64,000 bases of DNA. Source: Pomacea canaliculata. Its lineage: Eukaryota; Mollusca; Gastropoda; Architaenioglossa; Ampullariidae. Both the position numbers and the translations under genes were made by a program. Positions 24,234 to 36,982 of the stretch are shown in pieces (position 1 is the stretch's first letter; each line of letters opens with the position of its first letter). The stretch is from assembly GCF_003073045.1 (NCBI RefSeq), contig NC_037603.1, positions 11,910,192 to 11,974,191 of the forward strand. The letters are read 5' to 3'. The notes below the pieces were generated by a model, which had not been told where the DNA came from, made no database searches, and worked only from the letters and a program-made list of their open reading frames with translations.

Positions 24234-26324
24234 TCACTTGGCTTGAGGCGGGTCGTTGTTCAGCGCCATCATGACCCCGGAGATGTAGGCCAGGAGCAGG
24301 GCCACGGGGTTGAGTACAAAGGCCCAGTAGAAAGCGATGTTGAGTCCAAAACGTACCTCGGAGACGTACATCATGAGGCCAAACAACCCCAAGGCAACTG
24401 AGAAACAACAGGAGAGAGAGAGAGGTCGGATGTACAATCGTACAATGGCTTCTAGCGACTAGCAGACAGCTAACGACTGCTAATACTTAAGATGATTATC
24501 TGACGATAACGGTCCAGCTAATGTGAATACAACCAGTCTCAGTTTTCTCACGTCCTTCCTGTCTATGAAAAAATCCACGAGCAACTCCTCTTTTCTGAAA
24601 AACCCCAATTATAAGAGGTCTAGGTCATCCTTGGCTATATTTTCGTTCATTTATTCCCGCTGCTGTAACAAATGGAGAAGCATTATCTGGCCTCCCTTCA
24701 ACCATTTATCACAATCAGAGCACCTACAGTTTCCATTACCAGGAATAATATCTGCCCAAAGTTTGTTTCTCTATCATTGTATTGGTTACCTGGTTACCTC
24801 TTCAACAATGCCCTCATTACGTCAGGAAATTGTTTGGGGCTACAGACAGGAATGCACAAAACTTAGGAAAAAATTGCTCAATTAGTTGTAGTTGATGATG
24901 CGGAGATTTTGGAAAAGCATCTATAAGGCCACTAACGATTTGAAATGATTGACTGCGTTAAATAAACAACACCCTCATAACCACGGGGTACGCTTGATAT
25001 ACCTCCCCACCGAACTACTTGATTCTGCTGATGACCTGCGATTGACTGCACTTACAAACAGATAAAATTAATTTTTTCTCTTTGTGGGATGCGGTTAATA
25101 TCCTCATTTTGACGGAACGTACAAGAAAGCTTGCCTCACATTTCATGAGTGTTCGCATTCATGTCTGTCAGAACTCTAGCTTGATTGTGATTATGAAGTG
25201 GACTATTTCCTGAACAGTTATTACTATTTCGTATGAGATGACATAAAGAGCTTCAGCCGCCAGTAGGGTCCCAAGCTGGCAGGTTTGCTGCAGGTTCTGA
25301 CATTTTCAAACTTTTCGAGAGCAAGCGATGGAAGAATGAACATCTACTTACACCCACTGATGGTAAGTGCTTCTGCCACGTATGTCTCCTCGATCCTCTC
25401 TCGACACAAGTTGATGAACAAGGAGTAGATAATTCCGAGGACGACGGCGATGAAGCCTGCGCACTGCAGACCCTGAGCTGCTTTCAGCTTGTCTGCAATC
25501 ACGTGACAGGGTTTGAGGTTTGAAAAATCAGTTATGGCTTCACTGACAGACAAACGATGTTCTTTATTGGATCCCTTCATTGCCTAAATGGATCTGCTTA
25601 TCTCGAGAAACAATCGCTTGATTACCTTTAAAATCGTTCTGAGGTATGAGCCTAGTCCCTCCTACACTCCCGTGCGACTTTTATTTTCTTGTTCAGACAC
25701 TAGGCTTCTTCGAGTCTCAAGACAAAGACGTATGGACAGGGATATTTTTCTTACCGAGCCCCATCAACTTGTAACAAATTACAAGTCAGACTACTTCCCT
25801 CAAACTCTCTGACCTCCCTAAAATCCAATCTTAAAAAAGTTACTTTTTTGAAAGTCAGCAATTTCAGACTGGTTGTTGTTTCTGTTATTTTTGAAACAGT
25901 CTACCTTTGTAAAAGCGTTCTGTAAATGTTCATTATTATTATTATGTTTAGCGCTATATGTAATTTTTTATGGTGGTGGATCAAATGTCCGGAATAGTGA
26001 ACGTGTCATCTTATATATCGTATTTTGTAAAGATGGTATCTCCACATACACGCAAGAAACGACCGTGCCAAAAATTAACTGAAAAATTAACGTATAAACA
26101 TTACTTTCCGATGGATATATTTTTCGACAATGCTGAACATCCTTGTCGTCCAGACACAGCACGAAGTCTTTCTCCCATAAACTTCTTTTGACGGTCCAGG
26201 ATGCTGTCTGACGGTCGGCTATCCAGCCGGGGCTGAAGATGCTGATGCCATACACCACACCACACGTGACCTGAAGCATCAGTCCCAGGAGGTACAGTCT
26301 CGGTCTCTGTGAGATTGCTAGCAT
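24234..26324 (-). CDS. Claudin/PMP22-like four-TM protein, gene 1
   Basis: Three exons (26324-26105, 25492-25352, 24397-24234) sum to 525 nt (174 aa), with phase-1 introns. The ATG at 26324 starts MLAISQRPRLYLLG; an upstream in-frame TTG was not used. TM1 is in exon 1 (LGLMLQVTCGVVYGISIF). The first extracellular loop carries the claudin-family W-GLW-C-C pattern: PGWI, then RSLWEKDFVLC and DVQHC. TM2 is LQCAGFIAVVLGIIYSLFI in exon 2. Exon 3 holds TM3 (ALGLFGLMMYVSEV) and TM4 (NPVALLLAYISGVMMAL) with a very short cytoplasmic tail ending PPQAK and no obvious PDZ-binding motif. Family members shape cell junctions or act as membrane-channel subunits; which role applies here is unknown. It is head-to-head with gene 2 at 29875. 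Confidence 0.85.
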
Positions 26325-26564
26325 GCTGGTCTTCAACCCAAGCAACAGATTTCAGATTTCTCCGCAGTCGAGTCAGTAACTTTCCCTCTTCTCTCTATTA
26401 CCGATTAGTAGATGCTGTAGAACATTCTCGCTTTTTCCATTCGCAGTTCGTCTGAGTGACAGAAGAAAGTATTATGTTTTGGAGAGCTCTGTCGTTATGA
26501 TATGCATTTCATTATCTATGATGGCCGTACGTAATCTTACAAATTTGTAGTTTGCTGTTTACCT

Positions 26565-26680
26565 CTCAACCCGCCACTCGAACAAAGTCACTGCAGGAAG
26601 TAAACAAAGTATTTGTAAATTGTTGTTTACCGCTCATTCCACCACACTGCAGGAAGTCAACAAAATATTTTGACGTATTC
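26565..26680. repeat. Degenerate tandem duplication upstream of claudin-like gene 1
   Basis: The string GTTTACCTCTCAACCCGCCA ... CACTGCAGGAAGTAAACAAAGTATTT is followed by a second copy, GTTTACCGCTCATTCCACCA ... CACTGCAGGAAGTCAACAAAATATTT, about 65 bp on. The pair lies 240-355 bp upstream of the ATG of gene 1 and could double a regulatory site. Confidence 0.65.
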
Positions 26681-26690
26681 AACAGGCGAC

Positions 26691-26707
26691 TTCACGTGAC
26701 ACGTGAC
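26691..26707. promoter_or_regulatory. Overlapping CACGTG boxes upstream of claudin-like gene 1
   Basis: TTCACGTGACACGTGAC holds two CACGTGAC cores 8 bp apart, about 370 bp upstream of the ATG at 26324. They match E-box/CLEAR-type bHLH-Zip sites seen near other gene starts in the window. Confidence 0.35.
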
Positions 26708-27509
26708 GACATTCTATAATGACGCCATTGTGACGTTGTTTCCGTGTCTATGCCACACTCGTATTTATTGACGTCATTGTTATCGTCGCTAGGTTACACT
26801 TGTGTTCACGCGTTCCTTTATCCTGATTTCATTGCTTCCATACTTCATGTTGACACAAACAAAGAATTGTTTAGTGTAATAATCCGTCCGTTAGAAGCAA
26901 CGGGTTAAGAATTAGTGGACGTCAGTCATGACACCGTGCAGTCATACAACATCACATTTTACAAGAAAATTAGTTCTGCTCATCGGCTGTTTTATAACAC
27001 TCATTACAGAAGTAGTTTGCTTACAGTGTTGTGAAACATATATATTTTTATATATATTTTTTGTGTTTGTTTTTTTGTTTTTGTTTTTGTTTTTTTTTTT
27101 GTTTTTTTTTTGTTTTTTTTAAGAATGTTTTTATTCAGTAAGTACAATTCACAGAACATAATTCAGACAAAATCCAGAGATGGGAGAAGAGAGAGAGGAT
27201 AAAAAAATGGAAAAAATAAAAAATAAATAAATAAATAAAAATAAATAAATAAAAGAAAATGTCCACATGGCACACATATTAACAGCCAAGAGAAATATTG
27301 ACAGCAATATCCTATTCGTTGCACACGCGTTTGAATGCTATGGGCGCTTCTCTTCGTATGCTGACAGTTTTTATTCCTGCGGTTATCCATTATTCGACAG
27401 TGGCGATCTTCAATGACCGTGGTTGCTATGGTAACTACAGCGCGTTGATCTAGTGGCATCGAAGTGAACATCAAGACAGCTTGCTCTTGGAACTTCTTCC
27501 AGTCACTGT

Positions 27510-27612
27510 GCACGCATGTGTGTGTGTGTGCGTGAGTGTACGTGCGTGTGTGCGTACGTGTGTGTGCACGCATTTTGTGAGGTGTGTGTGTGTGTGCGTA
27601 CATGTGTGTGTC
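27510..27612. repeat. Imperfect (TG)n tract
   Basis: Alternating TG/CG dinucleotides with interruptions cover about 100 bp between the two divergent claudin-like genes. Such alternating purine-pyrimidine DNA can adopt Z-form, but nothing here shows a function. Confidence 0.8.
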
Positions 27613-28144
27613 TGATGTCAAACTGTAAAATAACTTGTCGAAGCCGCCTGCCGCCATCTCGCAACATTATACAAACCAACACCACCGTGGAGCGACTGCC
27701 ATCTTCCTCAGTGTTGACATCAGAGAGCTGCAGCTGATGAAGATTACAAAAAGTCTGCACCTGTCGGCATGTGAAACATTGGCCTGTGAACTACTGTGAC
27801 AGTCTCGCCTTTTGATGTTCACAATGACGGATTGTCGGCTTCCACCAAAGCCACCAGTCTGCCCAATAGTTCATATCAGGTGTCTTTTCGAAACAAAACG
27901 CTCAAACTTAATTCTTGACTACAAATTCTTTCAAACTTCATTGGTGTACGTGTTGTTGACTTATTCCCTCTCAAGCCAGAAACCGTTTGGGTTTTTTGTT
28001 TATATGTTGTTGCTTTTGTTGTTGTTGTTGTTGTTGTTGTGTTTATTTTTGGGGGTTGGTTAATATAAAACGAACTAAGATAATCGGCTCTACATTGTAT
28101 GTCTTTTGATGTCTGCTTTTAAAAGAAATTAAACGATGGAAATT

Positions 28145-28195
28145 CATTCACACTCACACTCACACTCACACTCACACTCACACTCACACACGCAC
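28145..28195. repeat. (CACACT)n hexanucleotide repeat
   Basis: About eight tandem ACTCAC/CACACT units lie in the spacer between claudin-like genes 1 and 2. Confidence 0.9.
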
Positions 28196-29874
28196 TTCAC
28201 GAACGCACGCAAATGATAGCATGCAGACAGGAAGACTAACCCTAAAATAGCTTTTATAGTTTTTTTCAGTTTACAAAACATTTATTCGGATAAAGACATT
28301 TTTATATTTGTATACAAAGACAAGGGTTGTAGTTATATATAGAATAGGGATGAGCGACGTGGAATTATGGAATGAAAGATACATTTATACGTTCACAGCC
28401 TGTGATGTATTCCATGAAGAGAAATAACTTTTCTGGGGACAACCTTCATTTTTATGCAAGAAACTTTACCGTTGTAGGAATTCAGAAAATCCTTATAAAG
28501 CTTTTGCTCTAGAGTCTAGATAAAGCCAGGAAGTCGAAACATTTCAAGGAACTCATTGTGTTACTGTGGGAGTTTTAAAAAAAAACAGAAGAGAATAACA
28601 CGAGAAGCGAAATCGATGAAGGATCTAGAGAAGAAAAGAAGGAAGAAAAGGATAACGGAAAAAGGAAACAAACGACACCACATGCACGTGTGAAGGGAGA
28701 GAGAGAAATGTTGCTATAAGAACTAATTACAAACGCTGAAACTTCGTGTTAATTGGCTGTTGTCACCGCGCCATCACACCAAAAGTTGTCTTCTTTTTCA
28801 GATGGGTGAGTAGCAAACCTGTGGTGAAATAGCTTCATTTACTTCTCAGATCTCCTCCCTTTTATACCTTTCCTGTGGCAATTAACTTCCTTTATTGCGT
28901 GGTGTGGCTTGTGGCATGACTCACAGGCACATTTCTGATGGAAATAAAATTCGAGCACAGATTATATTTCTTCATTACCACAGAGTAAAGTCAAACAATT
29001 ATAGTTGCTTTGTCAACACGAAAGCATTAAAATCGTTCTTATACTACACAGTTTTTATTTAAATAATATATTCAGTAATTTCAGAATTTTTTTTTTCCTG
29101 CTATACTAACTGTATGCTACCTTTGTTATCAAAATAGATTATCTCCTCTATAGAAATGAGTATTTTGAAAACTTACAGAGACTAAATCTTTTTTACCTAT
29201 TTTTATATTTACGAAAAGATGAAAATTTCCTAGATAGCTAAAGATTAGTACTGACAATGCAGCCGCTAACTGGTTCAAGCAATAAAAGGTCGACAATTTT
29301 TCGTAGGTGGCGCAAGCACTCAGTGTTTGTAAACACGAGCGCCCAGATGCACTGACAAGCTCACCATGAGGCCGGATGCATGGCAAGTCACTCAGCTGGG
29401 ATAGCTGCATGGCTAAGGTGTAGCAGTCAGCTAAACTGTTGTCAGCATTTTATAGGACTGCTAAGTCCATCTTAAAGCCACCGCTTAGCAACGTAGTGCG
29501 TCTGACCCCAGATAATCAGACCCCTATTCAGAATCCGATCTCGCTCTTGGAGATGGAATAGATACGGATGAAACACTGGGTATGAGGGTGCACGTGTTTG
29601 CAGGTTCACAATAATAGGTTCACCACTTATCCACCCGCTCATCCACCTACACCAACACGCCAAAATAAATACATAAACCTCAACGCACGCGCGCGCGCTC
29701 ACACACACACACTGCGCATGTCATTACTACTACTTGCGTCTCTCCCCCTGCCTCTCCCCCCCGACCAACACACACACACCCCAATGCGTCTGTCGTCTGC
29801 TTCCGAGTCGGTGTCAGGCTGGCGGCTGCCGCACGCGCCCCACGCAGCCTGCAGCATCAGCAGTCCGGCAGAAA

Positions 29875-32800
29875 ATGGCGATCTGGTCCGTGAGACGCAC
29901 GGGCTACAAGGTAGGGGTCGCTGTGCTGAGCTTTGGTGCGCTTGTCTACGTCACTGGCTTCTTGTCGCCGCTGTGGGTCGATACGTCACATGGAGACACC
30001 ACCTTCAGTCAGGGGCTGTGGCTGGAGTGTGCGTTCGCCCAAGTTGCCTCCCAGTGCTCCAGCTTGGGCTTGTCCGCCAAGTACGGTAAGAAGGGAGAGG
30101 GAGGGAAGGAAGAAAGGCTGAAAGCGATGTGCAGACTGTGGCTGTCTGTCTCTCTGTTTCTTTCTATCTCTCTTTCTGTCCATCTCTATCTGTCTCTCTT
30201 TCTGTCTCTCTTTCTGTCCATCTTTATATGTCTCTCTTGTTTCTTTTTTGTCTCTTTCTGTCTCTATCTGTATCTTTCTGTCTCTGTCTTTTTCTGTCTC
30301 TTTTTTTCGTCTCTGTCTCTCAAAGATCTGCACTTCTTCGGCCATGACGGCAGCTTGTATGTAAAATTGAGTGAGATGGTGGACGATGCAGTGAAACTAA
30401 ATGTTTGTTTTGCGTGAGGACCTGCTAAGACAGATTTACCACAAGGTACATACTTCTGGTGATGATCACGAGTCATCGCAGAAAGCAAGTAAATAATTCA
30501 AAGTTTATACTGACGATAACCAATGTGTGTATCTCGCCGTGAAGATGGAGCAAAAACAAGCTCTTAGAAGTAAAAGTAGTTCTTTAGTACAAGCTGAAAG
30601 AAATGTCTGAGACAGGAACACAGGCAGACAGTGCAAAGGTCAGAGGCCAAAGGACGGGCGAGACGAGGAGCTGAAGATAAAAGGCAGAAGTAGACGAAGA
30701 GGTCAGTCAGAGAGCCAGACAAGCTGAACCGCTCTCTGACCTTAAACAGGAGAAACATCAGAGACTTCCAGGTAGAAAAGAAGTCGGGCACTCGGTGATA
30801 AAAGTAAGAAACAGTAAATTTGTCAGTGCTGGAATTTCTGGACAACTGGAAGACATTTTGGGACACACTTGCCACGTAGACTGGAATCGCGTCTGAGCTG
30901 GACAGTTTTGAACGGTTTCTCTCGGGAAAAAATTAGCCATTACAAACAGATTTTGTCCTGTTGTGTTGCTGGATGGCAACCATATCTGTTGAAAATCTAT
31001 TGCAAATACTTCTTGGTTTTTAGACGGTTTTGGAAATAGATGTTTCACACAGTTTACCTGTCTTTGGTGTCTCCACGAGCCTGCACCCACATTTTGGTGT
31101 TTTGAGGACTTGCCTTGCTGCTGGGACGGAGGCTGTAAAAGTCTACATTGTTTCCGTTTCCCTGTCACAAACATGGTCAACAGATACAACTGCAGTTATT
31201 ATCAAATTATATCAATGTTACATTTTACATGACAAGTGACATTTACTGAGAGAGGAACACGTGATACAACGTGCTTTATTCTCAGCTTCTTCCTCCTCCC
31301 TCCATCCAAAATTTCGTCTCTCGTGTCCTCCGTGTGAGAGCAGCAGCTGACAGTTATCGAACTCTCATCGCTAGAAGCTTCAGTAATCAGACCAATAATT
31401 CAAAGTACTGTCGTATATGCCAACCCAGCTCCGTTGTGAGAGCACACAGTTGGGAGGGGAACAGTTTATGTTCCCCAGCTGATTTCCACTCAGTGTCATC
31501 AATAAGTCGCGAGAGTCAGGGTTACTTCTGACGATGCCAAGCAACTTGTGGGTGGTCAGTGTTCGTTTCATTGTTATTCTTCGAGGTAAGCAGTGATTGG
31601 AAGAGGGTGAAGTCGACTTGGGGTGTGGGTGAGAGAGTGATAGAGGGTGGACAGCCTTCTCAAGGTCTAATGAGAAACGGGTTAGGTCTTCTCTCCCGAT
31701 GGTCGTTGTTTGCATCCATATTTATAGCTTTTTGATTTTCCTGTGTTTAACATCGATATTTATAGCTTTCAATCTGGCATTGCTATAGTTTCATCTCGAT
31801 GCTTGCCGCTGATTAGCACCGTGTTCCTCGTGCTACAGATGAAGCACATAACGACTCCTGTTGCTGAATCCGATCAATTAATGGATCCGAGGGTTTATTT
31901 CCCGCTTCCTTTTGGAAGGCAGAAGATCTATTGGAGAAGAACACTCCTGTCGACTTCTGTGTCCACTGTCGGTGATATTTCAAGAGACATCACAAGTCAT
32001 GACAATGTATGATACAAAGGTCAAAGACATTCACACTCATAAACACAGCGTGCTGTGGAAATGTTTTATGTCTTTTCTCAGCCACATATTCTTAACCCGA
32101 CAAATATACAAGTTACCCTCATGTCAACTCTACCAGACTTAGTCAAACATTTTTGCACTTTTGTCTGGTTAAGAAGAGCCTTTAGTAAACATTTCACATA
32201 AAACTGAGATGAATTCGTATCTGCTGCGAATTAAACCGTCTTTCTCGCTGTTTTGTCTTACATCCCAGATGAAGCGAATGTAGCATCACCCAAAACTAAC
32301 AAACGGAATGTAAGATTGGTGTCTGGAGTTTGATCTTTGCCCTGTAAACATTCCCATCACGTGGCTTTCCTTCCTTTGGTTTTGCCACTTCTGGAGATTT
32401 GCTGCAAGAAAATGGGACATCGCTGGCACAGAGGCTGGAGTTTATTAGTTATAAGGCTGAAGCCGATGGTGGTGGTGTGATTCGTATGTAAAGATGTGGG
32501 CACTGCATCAACATTAACAGTAGCAGCAACACCCCTCACGTCTACCCGGAGGCCACCACAGACCATGAGATAGAACTCAGATTTTTGTACAATCCACACA
32601 GCAACATTATATAGTGTTCAATGTTCAGATCCCCGAAATTCCCTGCAGCGCAATTTTAATAGATTATTATATCTGTAATTGCTAGTAGTGGTCGTGGTTA
32701 TCAACGAAATAGGTTTTAAAATTAGACCAATAAGTATACGATGACCGGAGGCCAATGAGGGTAGGAGAGCAGGGTTACAGCAAGCACTTTGCGGCGTTGA

Positions 32801-35770
32801 CACGAACATGGCAATTATGGCAATTTGAGAGAAGGCAACAAGCATGACCTCCACCGGGTCAACATCGTCTTCTGCACCACTGCCTGGCGATCACGAGACC
32901 ACGCCAGCAGCGCGTGCCAGAATCAAGGGTTCTTCCACACCCTTCTGAAGACCATACAGCCCTTGGGCTTGCTAAGCTCTACACACCTGATTAAATCTCT
33001 GAGTTTTATTTTTACAGCCAATCAGTGGCCACAAGATGGCTATTGACCCATTTAGCTGATAAGTTCAGCTCTTGAATTTTCACAAAATATAAATTAAATC
33101 GCGTTGTGAACTAATTTGTCTACACAACATTTTCCTCAACGGAAAAAAGTGGTTACAATAATAATTGTTGTTGTTGTCTTTTGCCCCAAGCCACAATCAG
33201 TATTGTTCACTCATCAGTGCAGGCAAGAACTTGTGAAAGCCCTTCAGGCAAGATGGCAACTTGGATAATTGCACTCGAATCAATTTTTCTGCGTGGGCAG
33301 ACCTTTCATAAAGAATATCTCCTGTAATTTTTAGAGACTTTATTTTGGGAGATTGTGGAGCTTCACAAGAAAAATATTGCGAAAAAGAGAAAAAAAAAAT
33401 TTCCTGTAACGTAACACGTACACACACACTCTTACTTTGGAAGGAGTTGGATAACAGGATGGGGCGTTACTCGTCTGCAGGTAATCACCCGCACGTGTCC
33501 ACAGGTAAACAACGGTTTCACACGAACGTGCCTAACAACGGTTACCGGTCTGACGTTCAGTCCCCGGGTGGGCAGCGTTCATACAGGTGTCAGCTTACCT
33601 ATGACACAGAAGATCGATCCACCCTGGGTCATGTAAGAAGGACGTGTCATGACAGATCACATTCACATACTAGGACTACCTGACATCATCCTTCATTCGG
33701 CATGGTCTGGTGCCCTTTGACATTCTCTCTGTCTGCAGGAATATGGTGAAATAAGATCCTTAAATGTTTATTTCCGACGGTGACATTGATGCAGAAGGTT
33801 ATCAACTCCACCAGTGAAGAACTGCAAGGAGGTGAAGGGACTGGCTACAAATCAGTTGAACGGATCTTTGACTGCAGCATCCTGATGGAAAGACACCCGC
33901 AAATCAATCGCCATCACTTCCATAACTTCATTCAAAAGACATTTGATGAAGTCTGGCAATAGGACCTGTGGCTTGTGATGAAAATATTCAGCATCTGAGA
34001 ACTGGCCAAGAGCTAAAAACACTGTTGTACTGAATAAACCAAATAGAAACTTTCACACGACATTATCCTCAAAATTCCTGACCAGTACAGACTGGACAAG
34101 TTCCTCTCTCTCCCCCATTCCATGTCAGACATGAACTATTTTTGCCTATACTCAAAGAAGAATCCAAGTATTCGAGAAAAACACGAATTTCTTACGTGAA
34201 TCGCAAAATCCAGACTTTTTGTGAGCCACGAAGACCATCTCTCAGTAACAAGGAAGCGGTGCCTGCTGGTCTAGTTTGACCACAGCTTCAGTATTTTGTT
34301 ATTGAAGTGTGACTTTATAATGCCAGTCTTTTGTCACTAAGCTTCCACAAATTATGTCTTTAGTTATCCAGATGGACCACTCTCCAAATAGGATGAAGAA
34401 ATGTCGGGAAATCAATAAACATCCTCGGGCTGTGGTTTGTAGGCCGACATGTTGATTGCTCCCTTACTAGACAGCTCTTCACAGGTTGCATGCTAGAGAT
34501 GTGCAGGCCTCTAATAAAAAAAAATTCACTTATTTTTGTACTGTAAAAGGAGATGTTAGACGAGTTACTGTCTTTGAAGTTTAATACTCTGACACATTTT
34601 TACATGGGTTTTCCTACATCCCTTCCCTGTTCTTGGCCACATGCCGATATCAAAGCCAAACACAAACGAGCTCCCACATTCCCACACAAACACAAACACA
34701 AACACACAAACACACACACACACACACACAAAAACACACAAGCAACACCTCCGCTGCTACTGTCACCACTACCTGTCGGAGAGTTCGGATGCTGAACACT
34801 CTCGATGATCAGAGGCCATGTGGACTACTTTCTGGTCACTCAGGGCAACCAGTCTCTAGTTCTGTGAACAAAAAAGCTTAAAATACTGAATCGATAGACC
34901 GTCTGCACTTTCTTTATCACCACCTTCAAAAAGATAAACGGGAAATGACAAAGACTCTCATTATTCTTCTCTTTCAAAGCAAGATCACTAATATTCCACA
35001 GAAGATACTTCATCACTTGCAAGCGTGTACACACCTACCTACAACTGTTGGTATATCTTGTGGTATGTCGTCAGCACATTTGAAACATTCCTGCGAAGGA
35101 GAAAGTTGTTTTTTCCGACGAATGCGTGTCTCAATGGCAAAAAGCTTTTAAAGTCTCTCTGAACAAAGTTCTTTCATCCACCCACGCCCCCTTTTGGCCA
35201 GAAACTCTGTAAAGAACAAGACTGGGTAGCGAAGACAGACATGGCATGTGTTACAGGATAATGATACACTTAGATTACAACTAACAGTTGCAGGTAACCC
35301 AGCCTGTGGGTGAACACACGATACCCAAGCTTTGGCGAGTAATTGTCGTGTGCCTTTGTGACATATCAAGATTTTGTTATAATTCTGTATAAATCGTATT
35401 ATTCAGACTTTGCATGAAAGTGTCCCACGTGTATCTAGGGCTGTCGTCTGCTGACATGGTTCTGATGGTTGCAGTGCCAGGCTGGCTGAAAGCTGTGCAG
35501 GCCTTGCAGTGTATCGGCTGTATCGCGATGCTGGGCGCCCTGGCGTATCACGTGGTCATCGACTGCTGTATGACTGCACCTCCTGAGAAACGCGTGGGTG
35601 AGGCCATTGCAATCTTGGGAGGTACTCAGATCTTTACAGCACGCGCGTGTGTCAGTTTGTTTGCGTGTGTGTGTGTATGCTTCAATCTGCAAGTTTGTGT
35701 TTCTTGTTTCACAGACAGATACGTCTGGATTTATTTCTTATTCCTGAATTCACTTTTACTTGTAGTTTTT

Positions 35771-35801
<31 letters not shown>

Positions 35802-36300
35802 ATTTTATTTTTTTTTTTGTCAGACGTCACCATTTGTTGACATACAGTTATTTTCTTGTGTCGCAGCCAGCATTGCTTTCATCGGTGCGATGTTGTACGT
35901 GGACCGCACGCGACCATACGTCAGCCAGTTCTACTCCTGGGCTTTCGCCCTCGATGTCGCTGGTTGTCTGCTGGTCATCCTCGGCGCCATCTTAATCCTG
36001 AAGAACAACGCTCTGATTCCAGACCCGACCTTACCCCCAAATGCCATCACTCTTTCCCAGCTGTACGATCATGGTCAGCCCATCAGGTGCGAGGAGGAGC
36101 GAGTCCAACACACCAGTCTCCTCCAGTCCCCCCTTGCTCGTCATCACCCACTCCCTTCATCGCCCTCGCATCCGGGGGGACCTGGAGGTCATCCTGCAGG
36201 ATGTGTGGCATTAAAAGTCGAGAAAGTCTCAATTCCAAGGAAGACAACTCCAGGACTTACCTCCCCATCCCACGTGCACAGATCACCTCCCTCCTCGTGA
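29875..36300 (+). CDS. Claudin/PMP22-like four-TM protein, gene 2
   Basis: Three exons (29875-30085, 35475-35621, 35867-36300) sum to 792 nt (263 aa), both introns phase 1. Exon 1 begins MAIWSVRRTGYKVGVAVLSF (start of TM1) and carries the W-GLW-C-C pattern: SPLWV, then SQGLWLEC and ASQC. Exon 2 encodes VPGWLKAVQALQC and TM2. Exon 3 encodes TM3 (ASIAFIGAMLYV), TM4 (FALDVAGCLLVILGAILIL) and a cytoplasmic tail of over 100 residues rich in Pro, Ser and His (HPLPSSPSHPGGPGG), far longer than in gene 1. The exon layout matches gene 1, including exon boundaries, so the two are paralogues. Intron 1 is 5.4 kb and holds repeats and a LINE relic. AATAAA at 36750-36755 could end the transcript. A junction or adhesion role is inferred from the family. 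Confidence 0.88.
30131..30325. repeat. (TCTCTG)n-like pyrimidine-rich repeat
   Basis: About 190 bp of CTGTCTCTCTTT-type sequence follow exon 1 of claudin-like gene 2 by 45 bp. It also extends an open frame beyond the real donor at 30085/30086. Confidence 0.85.
33770..34035 (+). mobile_element. Decayed LINE reverse transcriptase fragment
   Basis: A frame here reads GYKSVERIFDCSILMERH, then HHFHNFIQKTFDEVW and, after a stop, LWLVMKIFSI. This matches the order of the non-LTR reverse transcriptase core GFRxGRSTxEQIFxxRxLxEK...DLYHxFIDFKKAFDRVW...LWxxMRxxNI. The catalytic YADD region is not present. It is a short, old piece with stops, on the same strand as claudin-like gene 2, within its first intron. 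The clade is not assigned. Confidence 0.55.
34679..34745. repeat. (ACACAA)n/(CA)n tract
   Basis: Mixed ACACAA and CA units cover about 65 bp in intron 1 of claudin-like gene 2. Confidence 0.85.
35762..35820. repeat. T-rich (TTTA)n tract before an acceptor
   Basis: GTTTATTTATTTATTTATTT followed by T runs lies in intron 2 of claudin-like gene 2, about 45 bp upstream of the exon 3 acceptor (TTGTGTCGCAG). It may be a reversed poly(A) tail of an old retroposed piece. Confidence 0.6.
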
Positions 36301-36835
36301 TGTATGATCAAGAAGATGTGGGTGCACTCACACTCAAGTGAGATACAGAAGAGTTACTTGCACGCGAAAGAGTGAACTACTCTCTCCTCGTTTTTCTTTG
36401 AGAAAGGAAAAGACTTCTTGAGAGATCGGGGCAAGTATCGACCAGCGGGGAGCATAAATCACTGGGATCAGAGATAACGATGTGGGGGAGGAACAAAAAT
36501 AACATGAATGTCACGAAATGGTATCCGTGACTTCATCTGGAGCGAGTGAAAAGTGATCATTAAAAGCATGCTTTAAATTTATTTATAAAAGTGCGTTTAT
36601 AAAGTATTTATTCTTGTTTTATCTCTTGCTACAGTAAAATGTGATGTTCATGCTATCGGAAAGCGACAGACAAGGAAAACGACTGGAGAAGAAATTTAAC
36701 CTCCTGAGTGCTGAAAACAGTTTAAAGATTGTGTGTTATGCCTTGTAGTAATAAATGTAGATGTCTAACACACCTTACACTGATATAAATGTCTGATGTG
36801 TATTTCATTATATGCAGATAGTATGTAGCAAATTA

Positions 36836-36982
36836 ATCTCTCTCTTTCTCTTTCTCTCTCTCTTTCTTTCTCTCTCTCTCTTTCTCGCTCTATCTCTTTC
36901 TCGCTCGCGCTCTCGCGCTCTCTCTCTTCTCTCTCTTCTCTCTCTCTTCTCTCTTCTCTCTTCTCTCTCTCTCTCTCTCTGT
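36836..36982. repeat. Long (TC)n microsatellite
   Basis: About 147 bp of TCTC/TTTC/GCTC units lie between the 3' ends of claudin-like gene 2 (plus) and serpin A (minus). The pyrimidine strand is unbroken over most of its length, so the tract is also a candidate for triplex (H-DNA) structure. Confidence 0.9.

Larger units (their letters stand above)
26720..29600. other. Intergenic spacer between claudin-like genes 1 and 2
   Basis: No gene is recognised in this 2.9-kb divergent spacer. It holds T-rich and A-rich runs at 27045-27120 and 27200-27260, a (TG)n-rich tract at 27510-27612, a (GTT)n run near 28015-28040 and a (CACACT)n tract at 28145-28195. Long open frames across the TG tract are low-complexity artefacts. 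Confidence 0.6.

Noticed and set aside
27163-27760. Open frames across the TG-rich spacer on the minus strand
   Set aside because: The translations are runs of Thr-His and Arg-Thr dipeptides from the TG repeat, with no domain or splice support.
30086-30417. Extension of claudin-like exon 1 through the pyrimidine-rich repeat
   Set aside because: The frame past 30085 is low-complexity SLSVSLF-type sequence. The donor TACG/GTAAGA at 30085 joins exon 2 in phase and gives a normal TM2.
32825-33060. ORF in intron 1 of claudin-like gene 2
   Set aside because: No recognisable domain, no splice signals placing it in the gene and no neighbouring exon; considered chance.
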